Below are positions 17,144-25,760 of a stretch of DNA of 64,000 bases, piece by piece (position 1 is the stretch's first letter; the number at the start of each line of letters is the position of its first letter). The stretch is from NCBI GenBank assembly GCA_013347225.1, contig CP054595.1, forward strand, positions 1,852,415 to 1,916,414, written 5' to 3'. Position numbers and translations under genes: made by a program. A model generated the notes under the pieces. It was not told the DNA's origin. It saw only the letters and a program-made list of their open reading frames with translations, and ran no database searches. This DNA comes from Candidatus Accumulibacter similis. GTDB taxonomy: Bacteria > Pseudomonadota > Gammaproteobacteria > Burkholderiales > Rhodocyclaceae.

Positions 17144-18795
17144 TAAGTCACGTGTATTGCCTACCTTCCACTTGGCCATTGGTCCATCTCAAGGACGTAT
17201 CGACTGTGCGTTACGGTAATGCACTTCCTGAACGCTTGCGTAACGAGAAAGGCGACATTCCTGTAATTGGCTCTGCAGGGGAGTCTGGGTTTCATGATCT
17301 TGCGTACCACCATAAACCCTCAATCGTCATAGGACGAAAGGGGTCCGTTGGGTCAGTGACTTACGTGGCAGTTCCGTTTTGGCCTATTGATACAGTTTTC
17401 TTCCTTGATGACGTCTCGCCCTACCTGGACCTTCGGTTCCTCGCGGCCGTTTTGAAGTATTTTGGCCTCGATCGGTACAAGATCGTGGTTGGCGTGCCGG
17501 GAATCACTCGAAGTGACTTGGAAAGATTTCAATTCCCAATGCCGCCCTTAACGGAGCAGCGCCGAATAGTGGAGATTCTGCACGAGGCCGAGCAGATCCG
17601 TCGTCTGCGCGCCGAAGCCGAGACCGCAACCGCGGCTCTCTCGTCCGCTATATTCGACGACATCTTCTGTTCGCCGTCAGCCTGGAAGGGGGGGCCAAGG
17701 CTCGGTGACCTCGTTCGAATCGTTGGCGGTGGGACGCCGAGCAAGAGTGTCGAGCACTTCTATTCAGGCGCTATTCCTTGGGCAACTTCCAAAGACATCA
17801 AGAAACGGTACCTTGACGACACCGAGGATCATGTGACCGAGGAAGCAGTTCAATCGAGTGCAACAAACATCGTTCCAGCCAAGACCGTACTGGTCGTTGT
17901 GAAAAGCAAGATACTGGCCCACTCGCTGCCGATGGCGATCACTGATGTTCCCATGTGCTTCGGGCAAGACCTCAAGGGACTCATTCCGAATCCCGGCGTT
18001 ACACCTGAATTCATAGTGCATGCCCTGCAAGCACAGGCTCGGCGGATCTTGTCGCGCGCACGGGGAGCAAATACGGAAGGGCTTACCCTGGAGGCGCTCA
18101 GGTCGTTGACGGTACCGGATCCCGCAACTCCTTCGATGCAGCGGTTTGCAAGCGCATGCGAAGAGATTAGGGCCTTGGGGACGGCCGCTCTCGCTGGAAA
18201 CCGATTGCAGTCGCTGACGTCAGCGTCCCTCTTGGCCCACATCTTCTCCGGCCAGATCACCACGGCTTGGCGAAAAGGGCATCGGGACCAGCTTACGCTG
18301 GAAGCCGGCGAACGTGACGCCTGCCTTCGGCAAGCTGGGGCGGCGTTGCCACGTCTCCAGTCTGAAACTATTGAGGACTGGGACAGATTTCTTCAACTTC
18401 CCACCGAGGGCATCTACGCCGAACTTAACCGCGAACAACGGCAACTCCTGCGCGACATAGAGCGCATGGTCGGCGGCGTTTTGTATGCACGGTACTTCTC
18501 CGCCCGGCAGCTTGGTGGATACTCTCTGGCCCACGGGCCGCTACGCCGGAACCCGCACCTGATCGAGGGGCATCTGGCCGTTTTGGCAGCGCGCGGCCTG
18601 ATCATTCCTGTCAGCCGCGAAGAGCAGACCGAAGACACGGGCGAATTTGTGTTTGGCAACGCTTATCGCCTGCCCCTGATGCATTACGAACCCGCCGAGG
18701 GTGTCAGCGGCGAGGTGGTTGCCGGCGATTCATCCCGGCTGCGCGAGCTGGACCGCCTGGCGGCGCTGCTCGAAAGGGAGCGTCTGCTGCCGTGA
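17140..18795 (+). CDS. hsdS: Type I specificity subunit with extra C-terminal domain
   Basis: This 551-residue protein gives the R-M complex its DNA target. TRD1 is about residues 10-150 (WPLVHLKDVSTVRYGN; VIGSAGESGFHD; QFPMPPLTEQRRIVEIL), a coiled coil follows (about 150-180) and TRD2 spans about 185-360 (LGDLVRIVGGGTPSK; IPWATSKDIKKRYL). Base composition falls noticeably in the TRD-encoding part compared with neighbours, which is typical of exchanged specificity domains. Unusually, about 165 residues follow TRD2 (from about 18290: GERDACLRQAGAALPRL ... LRELDRLAALLERERLLP), which ordinary HsdS proteins lack. The stop overlaps the next ATPase start in GTGA. Confidence 0.88.
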   Translation: MISHVYCLPSTWPLVHLKDVSTVRYGNALPERLRNEKGDIPVIGSAGESGFHDLAYHHKPSIVIGRKGSVGSVTYVAVPFWPIDTVFFLDDVSPYLDLRFLAAVLKYFGLDRYKIVVGVPGITRSDLERFQFPMPPLTEQRRIVEILHEAEQIRRLRAEAETATAALSSAIFDDIFCSPSAWKGGPRLGDLVRIVGGGTPSKSVEHFYSGAIPWATSKDIKKRYLDDTEDHVTEEAVQSSATNIVPAKTVLVVVKSKILAHSLPMAITDVPMCFGQDLKGLIPNPGVTPEFIVHALQAQARRILSRARGANTEGLTLEALRSLTVPDPATPSMQRFASACEEIRALGTAALAGNRLQSLTSASLLAHIFSGQITTAWRKGHRDQLTLEAGERDACLRQAGAALPRLQSETIEDWDRFLQLPTEGIYAELNREQRQLLRDIERMVGGVLYARYFSARQLGGYSLAHGPLRRNPHLIEGHLAVLAARGLIIPVSREEQTEDTGEFVFGNAYRLPLMHYEPAEGVSGEVVAGDSSRLRELDRLAALLERERLLP

Positions 18796-20771
18796 GATTG
18801 CGCTACCTCCATCTCCCGCGCTGCGGCCCCTTGACGGATACCTGCGTGGTTTTCGACCGTGAGGACCTCGTCGCCAGGGCATTGGATCTGCCGCGCAAGG
18901 GCTCGCTGAACTTCCTGGTGGGCGTCAACGGCACGGGCAAGTCCTCGCTACTGCGGGCGCTCTATCGCATCTTTCGTTCCCTCAACCTCGGTCAGTGGCC
19001 CGAATTGCCGGTGACGCTCGCCTGGGATCGGGCAGCAAGCGGAGAACTGGTCACCGCACTGCTGCACTGGAGCCCTTCGCTGGATGCCACGCCGTTCTTC
19101 ACGACGATGACGCAGGTACCCGTTACCGCGAGGCTGGGCGACTGGCAGGAGATCACCGAGGCGCTGGGCAAGAAGCAACCCCATCCTCTGGCTCAGACCC
19201 TCGATCTGATGACCGGACCCGAGGCCATCGCAAGCTCGCTGCTCTTTGCCCGGTTGCCGAAACGGCTGATCGCCTACACTTCGGGCGCGCACGACCTATG
19301 GGCGCGACTCGAGCAGCCAGAGTTTCACGCCCGAGACGAAGACCAAGGGCGCTACCAGGTCGACGACGAGCGCCCGCAGGGCTGGAACATGGATCGGGAG
19401 TGGGAAGAGGAGCAACCGATCCGCCTCTCTACGGTGATGACACGCTACGCGCTAAGAGCGAGTGGTACGCTCGAAACGCTTGTTGGCTGTGGCCAGGTCG
19501 GACACTTCAGCCAGGACACCGCGGAGCAATTGAGTGCGGAACTCGCACCCCTCGAAGCCATTCGGCAGAAATTGTTCAGCAACCGGGTAGCACGCAGCGA
19601 ACGCCTGGATGAGTCGTACTTCCGCATCGAGCCTCGGCATCTGCGCTTTGCCGGCCTGACGCTGGCGCTGTGGCAAGCCGCCAGGGACCTGTCGGGTCGT
19701 AACCAGGAGCAAGCGCGGGAAGAATTGCGGCGCGAGCTGATGATCCGGCACCGATCCGACCCAGAGCCAAGCGATGCGCGCGGGGTGTTGAACGAGATCG
19801 ACTGGTTCTGGCCCACGCACCTGAGCGTCACCTACCGCGACGCTGACGACCGCGTCAGCGCGCGCCAGCACCAGGAACTCCTGGGCCTGGTTGCGCTGGC
19901 GGACAAAGTCATCGCGCAGCCCGGCGGCAGGCAGCGCGCGGTGATTTCCCTCGGGCCGTCGGAGAACATCGATCTCAGCACGCGATTGAAGGATGCCTTC
20001 CCTTTCGGCATCCCGAGCAGAGACATCGAATTTATCGCCGAACGTGTGGACGCCTGCAGGACCGGCGCAGAGGCCGTGCTCAGGATCTTCAGTGCCGACA
20101 GTGAGATCGACTCGACGCCGATGGACGTTTTCTCTCGCTTGCGCGACTGGGAGCGCACGGGTTTGCTCGAAGACATCACGTTGACCGTGAAACGGCTTCA
20201 TCGTCCGCAGTCGCCTGACGGCGAAGCCGACGACGTCGTCGTGACCTACGATCAGCTAAGCGACGGCGAGCAGATGCTGCTCGGTCGAATCGGCCTGCTG
20301 TTCCTCCTGCGTGGTCAGGACGGGTCGCTGCTGCTGCTCGACGAGCCGGAAACGCACTTCAACGACGTCTGGAAGCGCGAGATCGTGGACATGATCGACC
20401 GTGGACTGCTGAACTCGACCGAAGCGCAGGTGCTGGTCGCCACGCACACCAGCATCGTGCTCACCGATGCGTTCGCCGCAGAAGTGACGGTCCTCGACAC
20501 GAACGACGGCGAGACCACCGCGCGAGGCGTCGCAGGCGGCCTGTTCGGCACCGATCCCGGCGAGGTGGCGATGAACCTGTTCCGGTCGGAAAGCAGTGTA
20601 GGAAGCCGCGCCCTTGCCCTGCTCGATCAACTCCTGTGGGCCGACTGGCAAGGCCGTGAGAAGGAACTGGACGAAATCCTGAAAGTGCTTGGCAGCAGTT
20701 TCCACCGCGCGGAGCTGCGAGCGATTCTGAAACACCTGCGAAACCAGGGCGATGGCGCTGCACCCGGTTAG
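18792..20771 (+). CDS. Septu-like AAA ATPase (PtuA-type)
   Basis: This 659-residue ABC/SMC-like ATPase has Walker A GVNGTGKSS near residue 45, the signature-like QLSDGEQMLLGR near 488, Walker B LLLLDEPETHF near 513 and VATHTSIVL near 548. Such ATPases pair with HNH nucleases in Septu-like systems and regulate or power cleavage. The GTG start overlaps the hsdS stop by four bases and the HNH gene starts 20 bases inside its end, so hsdS, ATPase and nuclease appear to be made as one set. It differs from classical PtuA in being attached to a type I R-M operon. RloC/RecF-like relatives cannot be excluded. Confidence 0.78.
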   Translation: MRLRYLHLPRCGPLTDTCVVFDREDLVARALDLPRKGSLNFLVGVNGTGKSSLLRALYRIFRSLNLGQWPELPVTLAWDRAASGELVTALLHWSPSLDATPFFTTMTQVPVTARLGDWQEITEALGKKQPHPLAQTLDLMTGPEAIASSLLFARLPKRLIAYTSGAHDLWARLEQPEFHARDEDQGRYQVDDERPQGWNMDREWEEEQPIRLSTVMTRYALRASGTLETLVGCGQVGHFSQDTAEQLSAELAPLEAIRQKLFSNRVARSERLDESYFRIEPRHLRFAGLTLALWQAARDLSGRNQEQAREELRRELMIRHRSDPEPSDARGVLNEIDWFWPTHLSVTYRDADDRVSARQHQELLGLVALADKVIAQPGGRQRAVISLGPSENIDLSTRLKDAFPFGIPSRDIEFIAERVDACRTGAEAVLRIFSADSEIDSTPMDVFSRLRDWERTGLLEDITLTVKRLHRPQSPDGEADDVVVTYDQLSDGEQMLLGRIGLLFLLRGQDGSLLLLDEPETHFNDVWKREIVDMIDRGLLNSTEAQVLVATHTSIVLTDAFAAEVTVLDTNDGETTARGVAGGLFGTDPGEVAMNLFRSESSVGSRALALLDQLLWADWQGREKELDEILKVLGSSFHRAELRAILKHLRNQGDGAAPG

Positions 20772-21834
20772 GTTGCCAAGGAGTGCAGCGCATCTCTTCC
20801 GGGTTGTCGTCCTCCAGAAGAAGCTGCTGAAGGCACTCTGCGAGCCGACGCTGAAAGCGGCAACCATTGATCTCGTTTGGTTGCAGGGCGTCTGGCGGAA
20901 GGTGGACCCGGAGTGGGTGCGCCGCTTCTGCCTCGGTGGCCAGAAGTCCCCTTTGCAACCGCTCGTAGCCATGACCGGATCGCCGCTGACCGCCCGACGG
21001 GCCTTGTACGAAGAATTCTGCAGGCAGAACCGAGTGGGAAGAACTTTTCATGCCGGCGGCGACTTTCGCGACATTCGCACACTCAACGACATGGATCCGG
21101 AGCTTGCTGACGCAGCCAGGGACTTCTTCAAGCGTTGCTACGAGCGCTTGAGCCACGACGATGCGAAGCAATGGCCCGGTTACCAGTTTCCTGGAAGCCG
21201 ATTGATTTCGAACCGCTCCTACAAGAAGGATTTCACGTCCACCCCGCCGACCAGTGCCGTTTGCCCGTATTGCGACGGCGAAATCGGCACTCCAAAGCTC
21301 GATCACTATCTCTGCAAGAACCACTTTCCCTTGCTTGCCTGCTCTCCCTGGAATCTGGTGCCCGTTTGCTCTTCGTGCAACGAACTGGGCGCCAAGGGCG
21401 ATCGCCTTGCGGTGACGCACGGCTCCCCGAATCCGATGATCGACTGGCTGCACCCTTTCTTCCGCGCCGCTTCGGCAGCGGTGGAGATCCGTTTGAGTGG
21501 TGCTCCCAACGCTTCAATTCCGAGCCTTTATTCGCCCAGTGCGGCGGAACAGAATCGGCTGAACAATCACAGCGCGCTAATCCATACGCTCACCGATCGG
21601 TGGACGAAACGGGCCAGTGCTTTCTTCGACGGTCTCGTCAATGAAGTGCAGCGAAGGAGCACCGCAGGGCGAACGGCCGATGTCTTGGTCAGTGAGCGGC
21701 TGGACGACTTCTTGGCGCAACGTGGGAGAGAGCCTTCCTCATTGATCCGCGCGGCGGTCTGCCAAGCCGTGCTCGATCGCCGAACCGGCTACTTTGAGGA
21801 GTTGAGCGACTCGAATCCTGTGACTTTGGCCTAG
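20752..21834 (+). CDS. HNH endonuclease (PtuB-like)
   Basis: This 360-residue protein has a zinc-bound HNH core. CPYC near residue 171 and CSSCN near 207 form the two Cys pairs, with LDHYLCKNHFPLL (catalytic His) and SPWNLVPVC (Asn) between them, the standard beta-beta-alpha metal arrangement. The N-terminal 160 residues are helical and probably bind the ATPase partner. It starts inside the ATPase gene with a 20-base overlap, so expression is coupled. By family knowledge the pair degrades DNA on phage infection. Intact frame and normal length. Confidence 0.8.
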   Translation: MALHPVRLPRSAAHLFRVVVLQKKLLKALCEPTLKAATIDLVWLQGVWRKVDPEWVRRFCLGGQKSPLQPLVAMTGSPLTARRALYEEFCRQNRVGRTFHAGGDFRDIRTLNDMDPELADAARDFFKRCYERLSHDDAKQWPGYQFPGSRLISNRSYKKDFTSTPPTSAVCPYCDGEIGTPKLDHYLCKNHFPLLACSPWNLVPVCSSCNELGAKGDRLAVTHGSPNPMIDWLHPFFRAASAAVEIRLSGAPNASIPSLYSPSAAEQNRLNNHSALIHTLTDRWTKRASAFFDGLVNEVQRRSTAGRTADVLVSERLDDFLAQRGREPSSLIRAAVCQAVLDRRTGYFEELSDSNPVTLA

Positions 21835-21907
21835 AGTTGGTGGACAAACAAGAACGCCACGTAATGGAGGCGAGAAGGGCCGCGATGGCAGCCGGTCCAC
21901 GTGCCTA

Positions 21908-21925
21908 GTGTAGTGTCTCTATATT
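21908..21925 (+). repeat. IS630 left inverted repeat
   Basis: Left terminus, directly after the duplicated TA at 21906-21907. It matches the reverse complement of 23074-23091 at 14 of 18 positions, with TGTCTCTA the longest shared block. Confidence 0.8.
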
Positions 21926-21986
21926 GCATTTACATTTCTGTTGATTTGTGTATCCTTCAAGCATTAGTTACGTGGAGGAGAGACGG

Positions 21987-23063
21987 ATGCGCAGGACGCC
22001 CATCGTGCTGGAGCCGGAAGAAGTGAGTGAACTGCAGAGAAGGATGCGCGCCAGCACGGTGGCCGTGCGCGACCGGCAGCGCGCGCAGATCATCCTGCTG
22101 GCAGCGGAGGGGCGGACCCAGGAAGCCATTGGCGCGGTAGTGGGCGTGACGCGGGTGACGGTGAATCACTGGTGCCGACGTTTTGCATGCAAGCGCCTGG
22201 CGGGATTGGCGGATGCCTCGGGGCGAGGCCGCAAATCGACGTTGCCGACTGCGGCGGTGCAAAGGATCCTGGATACGGTCGCTCGGCCACCGGAGACGGT
22301 CGGCCGCTGGAGTTGTCGCAGCATGGCGAGGGCAGCCGGCGTCTCGCCGGCGAGCGTGCAGCGCCTGTGGGCGGCGAACGACATCAAGCCGCACTTGACC
22401 CGCACCTTCAAAGTCTCGAAGGATGCGCGCTTCGAAGAGAAGTTCTGGGACGTGATCGGCTTGTATCTCGATCCTCCCGAGAAGGCTTTGGTGCTGTGCT
22501 GTGATGAAAAGTCCCAATGCCAGGCGCTGGAGCGTACGCAACCCGGGTTGCCCCTGGGTATCGGCCACATCAAGACCGCCACCCATGACTACATCCGTCA
22601 CGGAACCCTCACCCTGTTCGCCGCTCTCGACTATCTGGAAGGCAAGCTGATCACGACCATCGCCGAAAAGCACAGTCATGTCGAGTGGCTGGCCTTTCTC
22701 CAGAAGATCGACCAGGAGACCCCCAAGGACCTGGCCATCCATCTGATTGCCGACAACTACGCCACCCACAAGCACGCCGAGGTCAAGGACTGGCTCCACA
22801 AGCATCCCCGCTTCCATATGCATTTCACGCCGACTTCGTCCTCTTGGCTCAATCTGGTGGAGCGCTTCTTCCGTGATGTTTCGCAACGCATCACGCAGGG
22901 GAGCTTCTATTCGGTCAAGGAACTCGCCAACACCATCATCGCCTTCCTGGCCGAGAGAAACGCTCAACCCAAGCGATACGTCTGGCGGGCCACAGGCGAG
23001 GACATCCTGCGCAAGATTCAGCGCACCCGCGAGGCGATGATGAGCCAGTCAGCCCCAGCTTAG
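21987..23063 (+). CDS. IS630-family DDE transposase
   Basis: This 358-residue transposase has an N-terminal helix-turn-helix region (RQRAQIILLAAEGRTQEAIG; VTVNHWCRRF) and a C-terminal DDE domain. The catalytic acids are visible in VLCCDEKSQ (first Asp), HLIADNYATHKH (second Asp) and SSWLNLVERFF (Glu). ATG 21987 is favoured by GTGGAGGAGAGA just upstream; the open frame reaches back to 21948. The gene is intact, so the element may be active. Confidence 0.93.
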   Translation: MRRTPIVLEPEEVSELQRRMRASTVAVRDRQRAQIILLAAEGRTQEAIGAVVGVTRVTVNHWCRRFACKRLAGLADASGRGRKSTLPTAAVQRILDTVARPPETVGRWSCRSMARAAGVSPASVQRLWAANDIKPHLTRTFKVSKDARFEEKFWDVIGLYLDPPEKALVLCCDEKSQCQALERTQPGLPLGIGHIKTATHDYIRHGTLTLFAALDYLEGKLITTIAEKHSHVEWLAFLQKIDQETPKDLAIHLIADNYATHKHAEVKDWLHKHPRFHMHFTPTSSSWLNLVERFFRDVSQRITQGSFYSVKELANTIIAFLAERNAQPKRYVWRATGEDILRKIQRTREAMMSQSAPA

Positions 23064-23073
23064 ATGCTTAGAC

Positions 23074-23091
23074 ATTTTAGAGACAGCACAC
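23074..23091 (-). repeat. IS630 right inverted repeat
   Basis: Right terminus of the element, followed by the duplicated TA at 23092-23093. That TA is part of the cobO stop codon read on the minus strand. Confidence 0.8.
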
Positions 23092-23678
23092 TAGTATTCC
23101 ACCCCCGGCATTGCCCGGATTCCCGCCCGGAATGCATGCTTCTCCATGTTCATCTCGGTCACCGTGTCGGCGATCTCGCGCAGCGCCGGCGGCGCGCCGC
23201 GGCCGGTGACGATCACGTGCTGCAGCGGCGGGCGCGCCCGCAGCGCGGCGATGACTTCCGGCAGCGGCAGCCAGTCGTACTTGAAGGCGTAGGTCAGTTC
23301 GTCGAGGATGACGAGGTCGATGCCGGGGTCGTCGAGGTGCGTGCGGGCGACCTGCCAGGCGGCAGCGGCGGCACGCGCGTCGCGTTCGCGATCCTGCGTC
23401 TCCCAGGTGAAGCCCTCGCCGCCGACGTGCCAGGCAACGCTGGCGTGGCCGCGGAAGAAGGCTTCCTCGCCGGTGTCCGATCGGCCCTTGACGAACTGGA
23501 CGACGGCGGCGCGCAGGCCGTGGCCGAGCGCGCGCGCGAGGACGCCGAAGGCGGCACTCGACTTGCCCTTGCCGTTGCCGGTGTTGAGCAGCAGGATGCC
23601 GCGCTCGTGCCGTGCCGATTCGATCCGGCCGCGCACCACGGCCTGCTTCTTCTGCATCCGTTCCTCATGCGTCGGCAT
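23091..23678 (-). CDS. cobO: Cob(I)yrinic acid a,c-diamide adenosyltransferase
   Basis: This 195-residue cytoplasmic enzyme adenosylates the cobalt of corrinoids with ATP in cobalamin synthesis or salvage. The P-loop is NTGNGKGKSS at residues 32-41. GRSDTGEEAFF, DLVILDELTYAFKYDWL and VIVTGRGAPPALREIADTVTEM are CobA/CobO signatures. The start overlaps the end of cobC by 14 bases, and it is the last gene of the bluB-cobC-cobO operon. Its TAG stop is shared with the TA target of the IS630 insertion. Confidence 0.92.
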   Translation of the reverse strand: MPTHEERMQKKQAVVRGRIESARHERGILLLNTGNGKGKSSAAFGVLARALGHGLRAAVVQFVKGRSDTGEEAFFRGHASVAWHVGGEGFTWETQDRERDARAAAAAWQVARTHLDDPGIDLVILDELTYAFKYDWLPLPEVIAALRARPPLQHVIVTGRGAPPALREIADTVTEMNMEKHAFRAGIRAMPGVEY

Positions 23679-24738
23679 GCATCGCTCCCGGCCGGGTCAC
23701 GGCGGCCTGCTGCGGCAGCGACTGCAGCGCGGCGTGCAGCCGCTGCCAGTCGTCCTCGCTGCCCGGCAGTCCGAAGCGCAGCAGGCCGTGCTCGGGGAAC
23801 AGCCGCGTCAGGATGCCGCGGCGTGCCAGGTGGTCATGGATCTGCGCGCTGTCGGCGCGGCACAGTGTTGCGAAGAGCGCCGTGCCGAGGACCTCGCCAT
23901 GCGCTGCCAGCAGCCCGCGCAGGCGCTCGCCGGCGGCGAGCAGGCGGTGACGCGCCGCCTGCTGCCAGTCGAGGTCGGCCAGCGCCCGGCGCGCGACGCT
24001 CCGCGCCGGGCCGGAAACGGTCCACGGGCCGAGTTCGGCGCGCATGCGTCGCAGCAGGTCGGCTGCCGCGAAGACGAAGCCGACGCGCGCGCCGGCGAGA
24101 CCGAAGAACTTGCCGAGTGAGCGCAGGACGATCAGCCGCGGCGCCGCCGCCGTGCCGGCGAGATCGGTGACGCTGTCGGCGGGAGTCGGGTCGATGAAGG
24201 CCTCGTCGACGATCAGCCAGCCACCGCGTCGGTTCAGTTCGCCGGCCGCGTCGAGCAGCGCCGCGCGCGTGTGGGTCGTCGCGGTCGGGTTGTTCGGGTT
24301 GCACAGCAGGACGTAGGGGGTGGCGGCCGTGAGCGCCCGCGGCAGGCTGCCCCCGAGCAGGCGCACGCGGTGGCCGGCGTTCCGCCAGGAGTGCGGATGT
24401 TCGGCGTAGAGCGGCGACAGGCAGGCGACGGCAGCGCGTGGCAGCAGTGCCGGCAGGAGCTGGATCGCCGCCTGCGAGCCGGCGACCGGCAGCAGGCCGG
24501 GGTTTCCGTAGAGGCTGGCGGCGGCGGCCTCGAGTCCGTCGTCGTCTTCCGGCAGCCGCTGCCAGACGCTTGCCGGCAGCGGCGGGACCGGCCAGGGGTC
24601 GGGGTTGATGCCGGTCGACAGGTCGATCCACGCCGCCGCTGGAATGCCGTAGTGCGCCGCCGCGGCGCGCAGGCGGCCGCCGTGCTCAAGCATCGGCGCC
24701 GCCGGCGCGCGCGCGGGCCGGGTCGCCGGCGTGTCCAT
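23665..24738 (-). CDS. cobC: Threonine-phosphate decarboxylase / aminotransferase-like CobC
   Basis: This 357-residue PLP enzyme of the class I/II aminotransferase fold makes the aminopropanol linker of cobalamin from threonine phosphate (CobC/CobD family). Family marks are IDLSTGINPDPWP, LCNPNNPTA, WLIVDEAFIDPTP and the PLP lysine K210 in RSLGKFFGLAGARVGF. It starts 18 bases after bluB and overlaps cobO, so all three are one transcript under the riboswitch. An N-terminal fragment of what looks like a second copy lies near 6.6 kb. Confidence 0.9.
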   Translation of the reverse strand: MDTPATRPARAPAAPMLEHGGRLRAAAAHYGIPAAAWIDLSTGINPDPWPVPPLPASVWQRLPEDDDGLEAAAASLYGNPGLLPVAGSQAAIQLLPALLPRAAVACLSPLYAEHPHSWRNAGHRVRLLGGSLPRALTAATPYVLLCNPNNPTATTHTRAALLDAAGELNRRGGWLIVDEAFIDPTPADSVTDLAGTAAAPRLIVLRSLGKFFGLAGARVGFVFAAADLLRRMRAELGPWTVSGPARSVARRALADLDWQQAARHRLLAAGERLRGLLAAHGEVLGTALFATLCRADSAQIHDHLARRGILTRLFPEHGLLRFGLPGSEDDWQRLHAALQSLPQQAAVTRPGAMHADA

Positions 24739-24756
24739 ACCCAGTCCGGCGCCGCT

Positions 24757-25515
24757 TCATGCCGCCTGCCGCTGCAGCCGTTGCAGGCCGTCCTGCAGGT
24801 TGCTGACGGTTGCCGTCAGGGCCTCGTCGGGCGGCGTCCCCGTGGTGCTGCCCCACTGCTCGTAGTGGAGGAGTTCGGCGAGCGGCAGGCGCGGCAGCCA
24901 GCCGCAGGTCTCGAGTTCCGGCCGGTCGTTGAAGTGGCTGACCCAGCCGATGCACAGGTAGGCGATCGGCACGATGTCGTGCGGGATGCCGAGGGCGTCC
25001 TGCAGCGCCTGCTGCTCGAAGATGCTCACCCAGCCGACGCCGAGACCTTCGGCGCGCGCCGCGAGCCACAGGTTCTGCACGGCGCAGACGCTGCTGTAGA
25101 GGTCCATGCTGAGCATGTGCGTGCGGCCGAGGACGACCGGCCCGCTGCGCGAGCGGTCGCAGGTGATGCACAGGTTGATCGGCGATTCGAGGATTCCCTG
25201 CAGCTTCATGCGGCTGTAGAGCGCGCGCTTCTCGTCCGGGAAGAGCCTTTCGGCCTCGGCATTGGCGGCGCGAAAGACGTCGTGCACGCGCTGCTTGACC
25301 GCCGGCGAGCGGACGACGAGGAAGTTCCACGGCTGCATGAAGCCGACCGACGGCGCGTGGTGCGCCGCCAGCAGGACGCGACCGAGGACGTCGTCGGCGA
25401 CCGGGTCGGGAAGAAACTGGCCGCGCACGTCGCGGCGGCTGTAGATCGCCTGATAGACGGCTGCGCGGTCGGTGTCGGAGAAGGCGTGCGCCGCAGGCGC
25501 GCCCGGGTTTTCCAT
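24757..25515 (-). CDS. bluB: 5,6-dimethylbenzimidazole synthase BluB
   Basis: This 252-residue flavoenzyme of the nitroreductase fold cleaves reduced FMN with O2 to give dimethylbenzimidazole, the lower ligand of B12. Family marks are YQAIYSRRDVRGQFLPDPV, LLAAHHAPSVGFMQPWNFLVV, GRTHMLSMDLYSSVCAVQNLWLAARAEG (shown only in part here) and GVGWVSIFE. It is the first gene of the operon. The ATG at 25515 lies just downstream of the cobalamin riboswitch with GGGGAATCG before it. Its O2 requirement suggests life with at least occasional aerobiosis. Confidence 0.92.
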   Translation of the reverse strand: MENPGAPAAHAFSDTDRAAVYQAIYSRRDVRGQFLPDPVADDVLGRVLLAAHHAPSVGFMQPWNFLVVRSPAVKQRVHDVFRAANAEAERLFPDEKRALYSRMKLQGILESPINLCITCDRSRSGPVVLGRTHMLSMDLYSSVCAVQNLWLAARAEGLGVGWVSIFEQQALQDALGIPHDIVPIAYLCIGWVSHFNDRPELETCGWLPRLPLAELLHYEQWGSTTGTPPDEALTATVSNLQDGLQRLQRQAA

Positions 25516-25559
25516 CGATTCCCCTTCTGGAAAGACTGTGCGGCTGCCTGGCCGGGCAG

Positions 25560-25760
25560 CGTCCGTTCGTCTCCTGGCCGGTCTTCTGACTCGGATTCAC
25601 CCGCGCGATGCGCCTTCCCGACTCGCGTCAGTGGCCAATGCATCGCCCGTCCTCCTCACAGCGCTGGGCACGTGGCGGACTTGCACCGCCTTCCCGATTC
25701 TCCGCCCGGCGTTGTCGGGCGGCACCCGGAGACTCCCGCCCGGAACAAGCCGGGCGACTG
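25560..25760 (-). promoter_or_regulatory. Cobalamin (B12) riboswitch
   Basis: Read on the minus strand the region carries the conserved boxes in order: GGTGCCGCCC near the 5' end, GGGAAGGCGGTGCAAGTCCG, GCGCTGTGAGGAGGACGG, the B12-box-like GGCCACTG, GGGAAGGCGC and AATCCGAGTCAGAAGACC. It sits about 45 bases before bluB. B12 binding normally shuts such an operon down through a terminator or by hiding the ribosome-binding site. Boundaries are approximate. Confidence 0.85.

Larger units (their letters stand above)
21908..23091 (+). mobile_element. IS630-family insertion sequence
   Basis: A complete element of 1184 bp flanked by TA duplications (21906-21907 and 23092-23093), as expected for IS630, which targets TA. 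The termini are imperfect inverted repeats: left GTGTAGTGTCTCTATATT, right (reversed) GTGTGCTGTCTCTAAAAT, 14 of 18 matching. One transposase gene fills the interior. Removing the element and one TA restores a continuous cobO 3' end that still has TAG as its stop, so the insertion did no damage to the coding sequence. Confidence 0.88.

Noticed and set aside
15329..17179. Long minus-strand frame opposite hsdM
   Set aside because: It mirrors the codon structure of hsdM and shows no recognisable domain, so it is an antisense shadow.
17140..18300. Lower-GC hsdS segment as an insertion element
   Set aside because: The frame is continuous and matches two target-recognition domains; AT-rich TRDs are normal for exchanged specificity genes, and no terminal repeats were seen.
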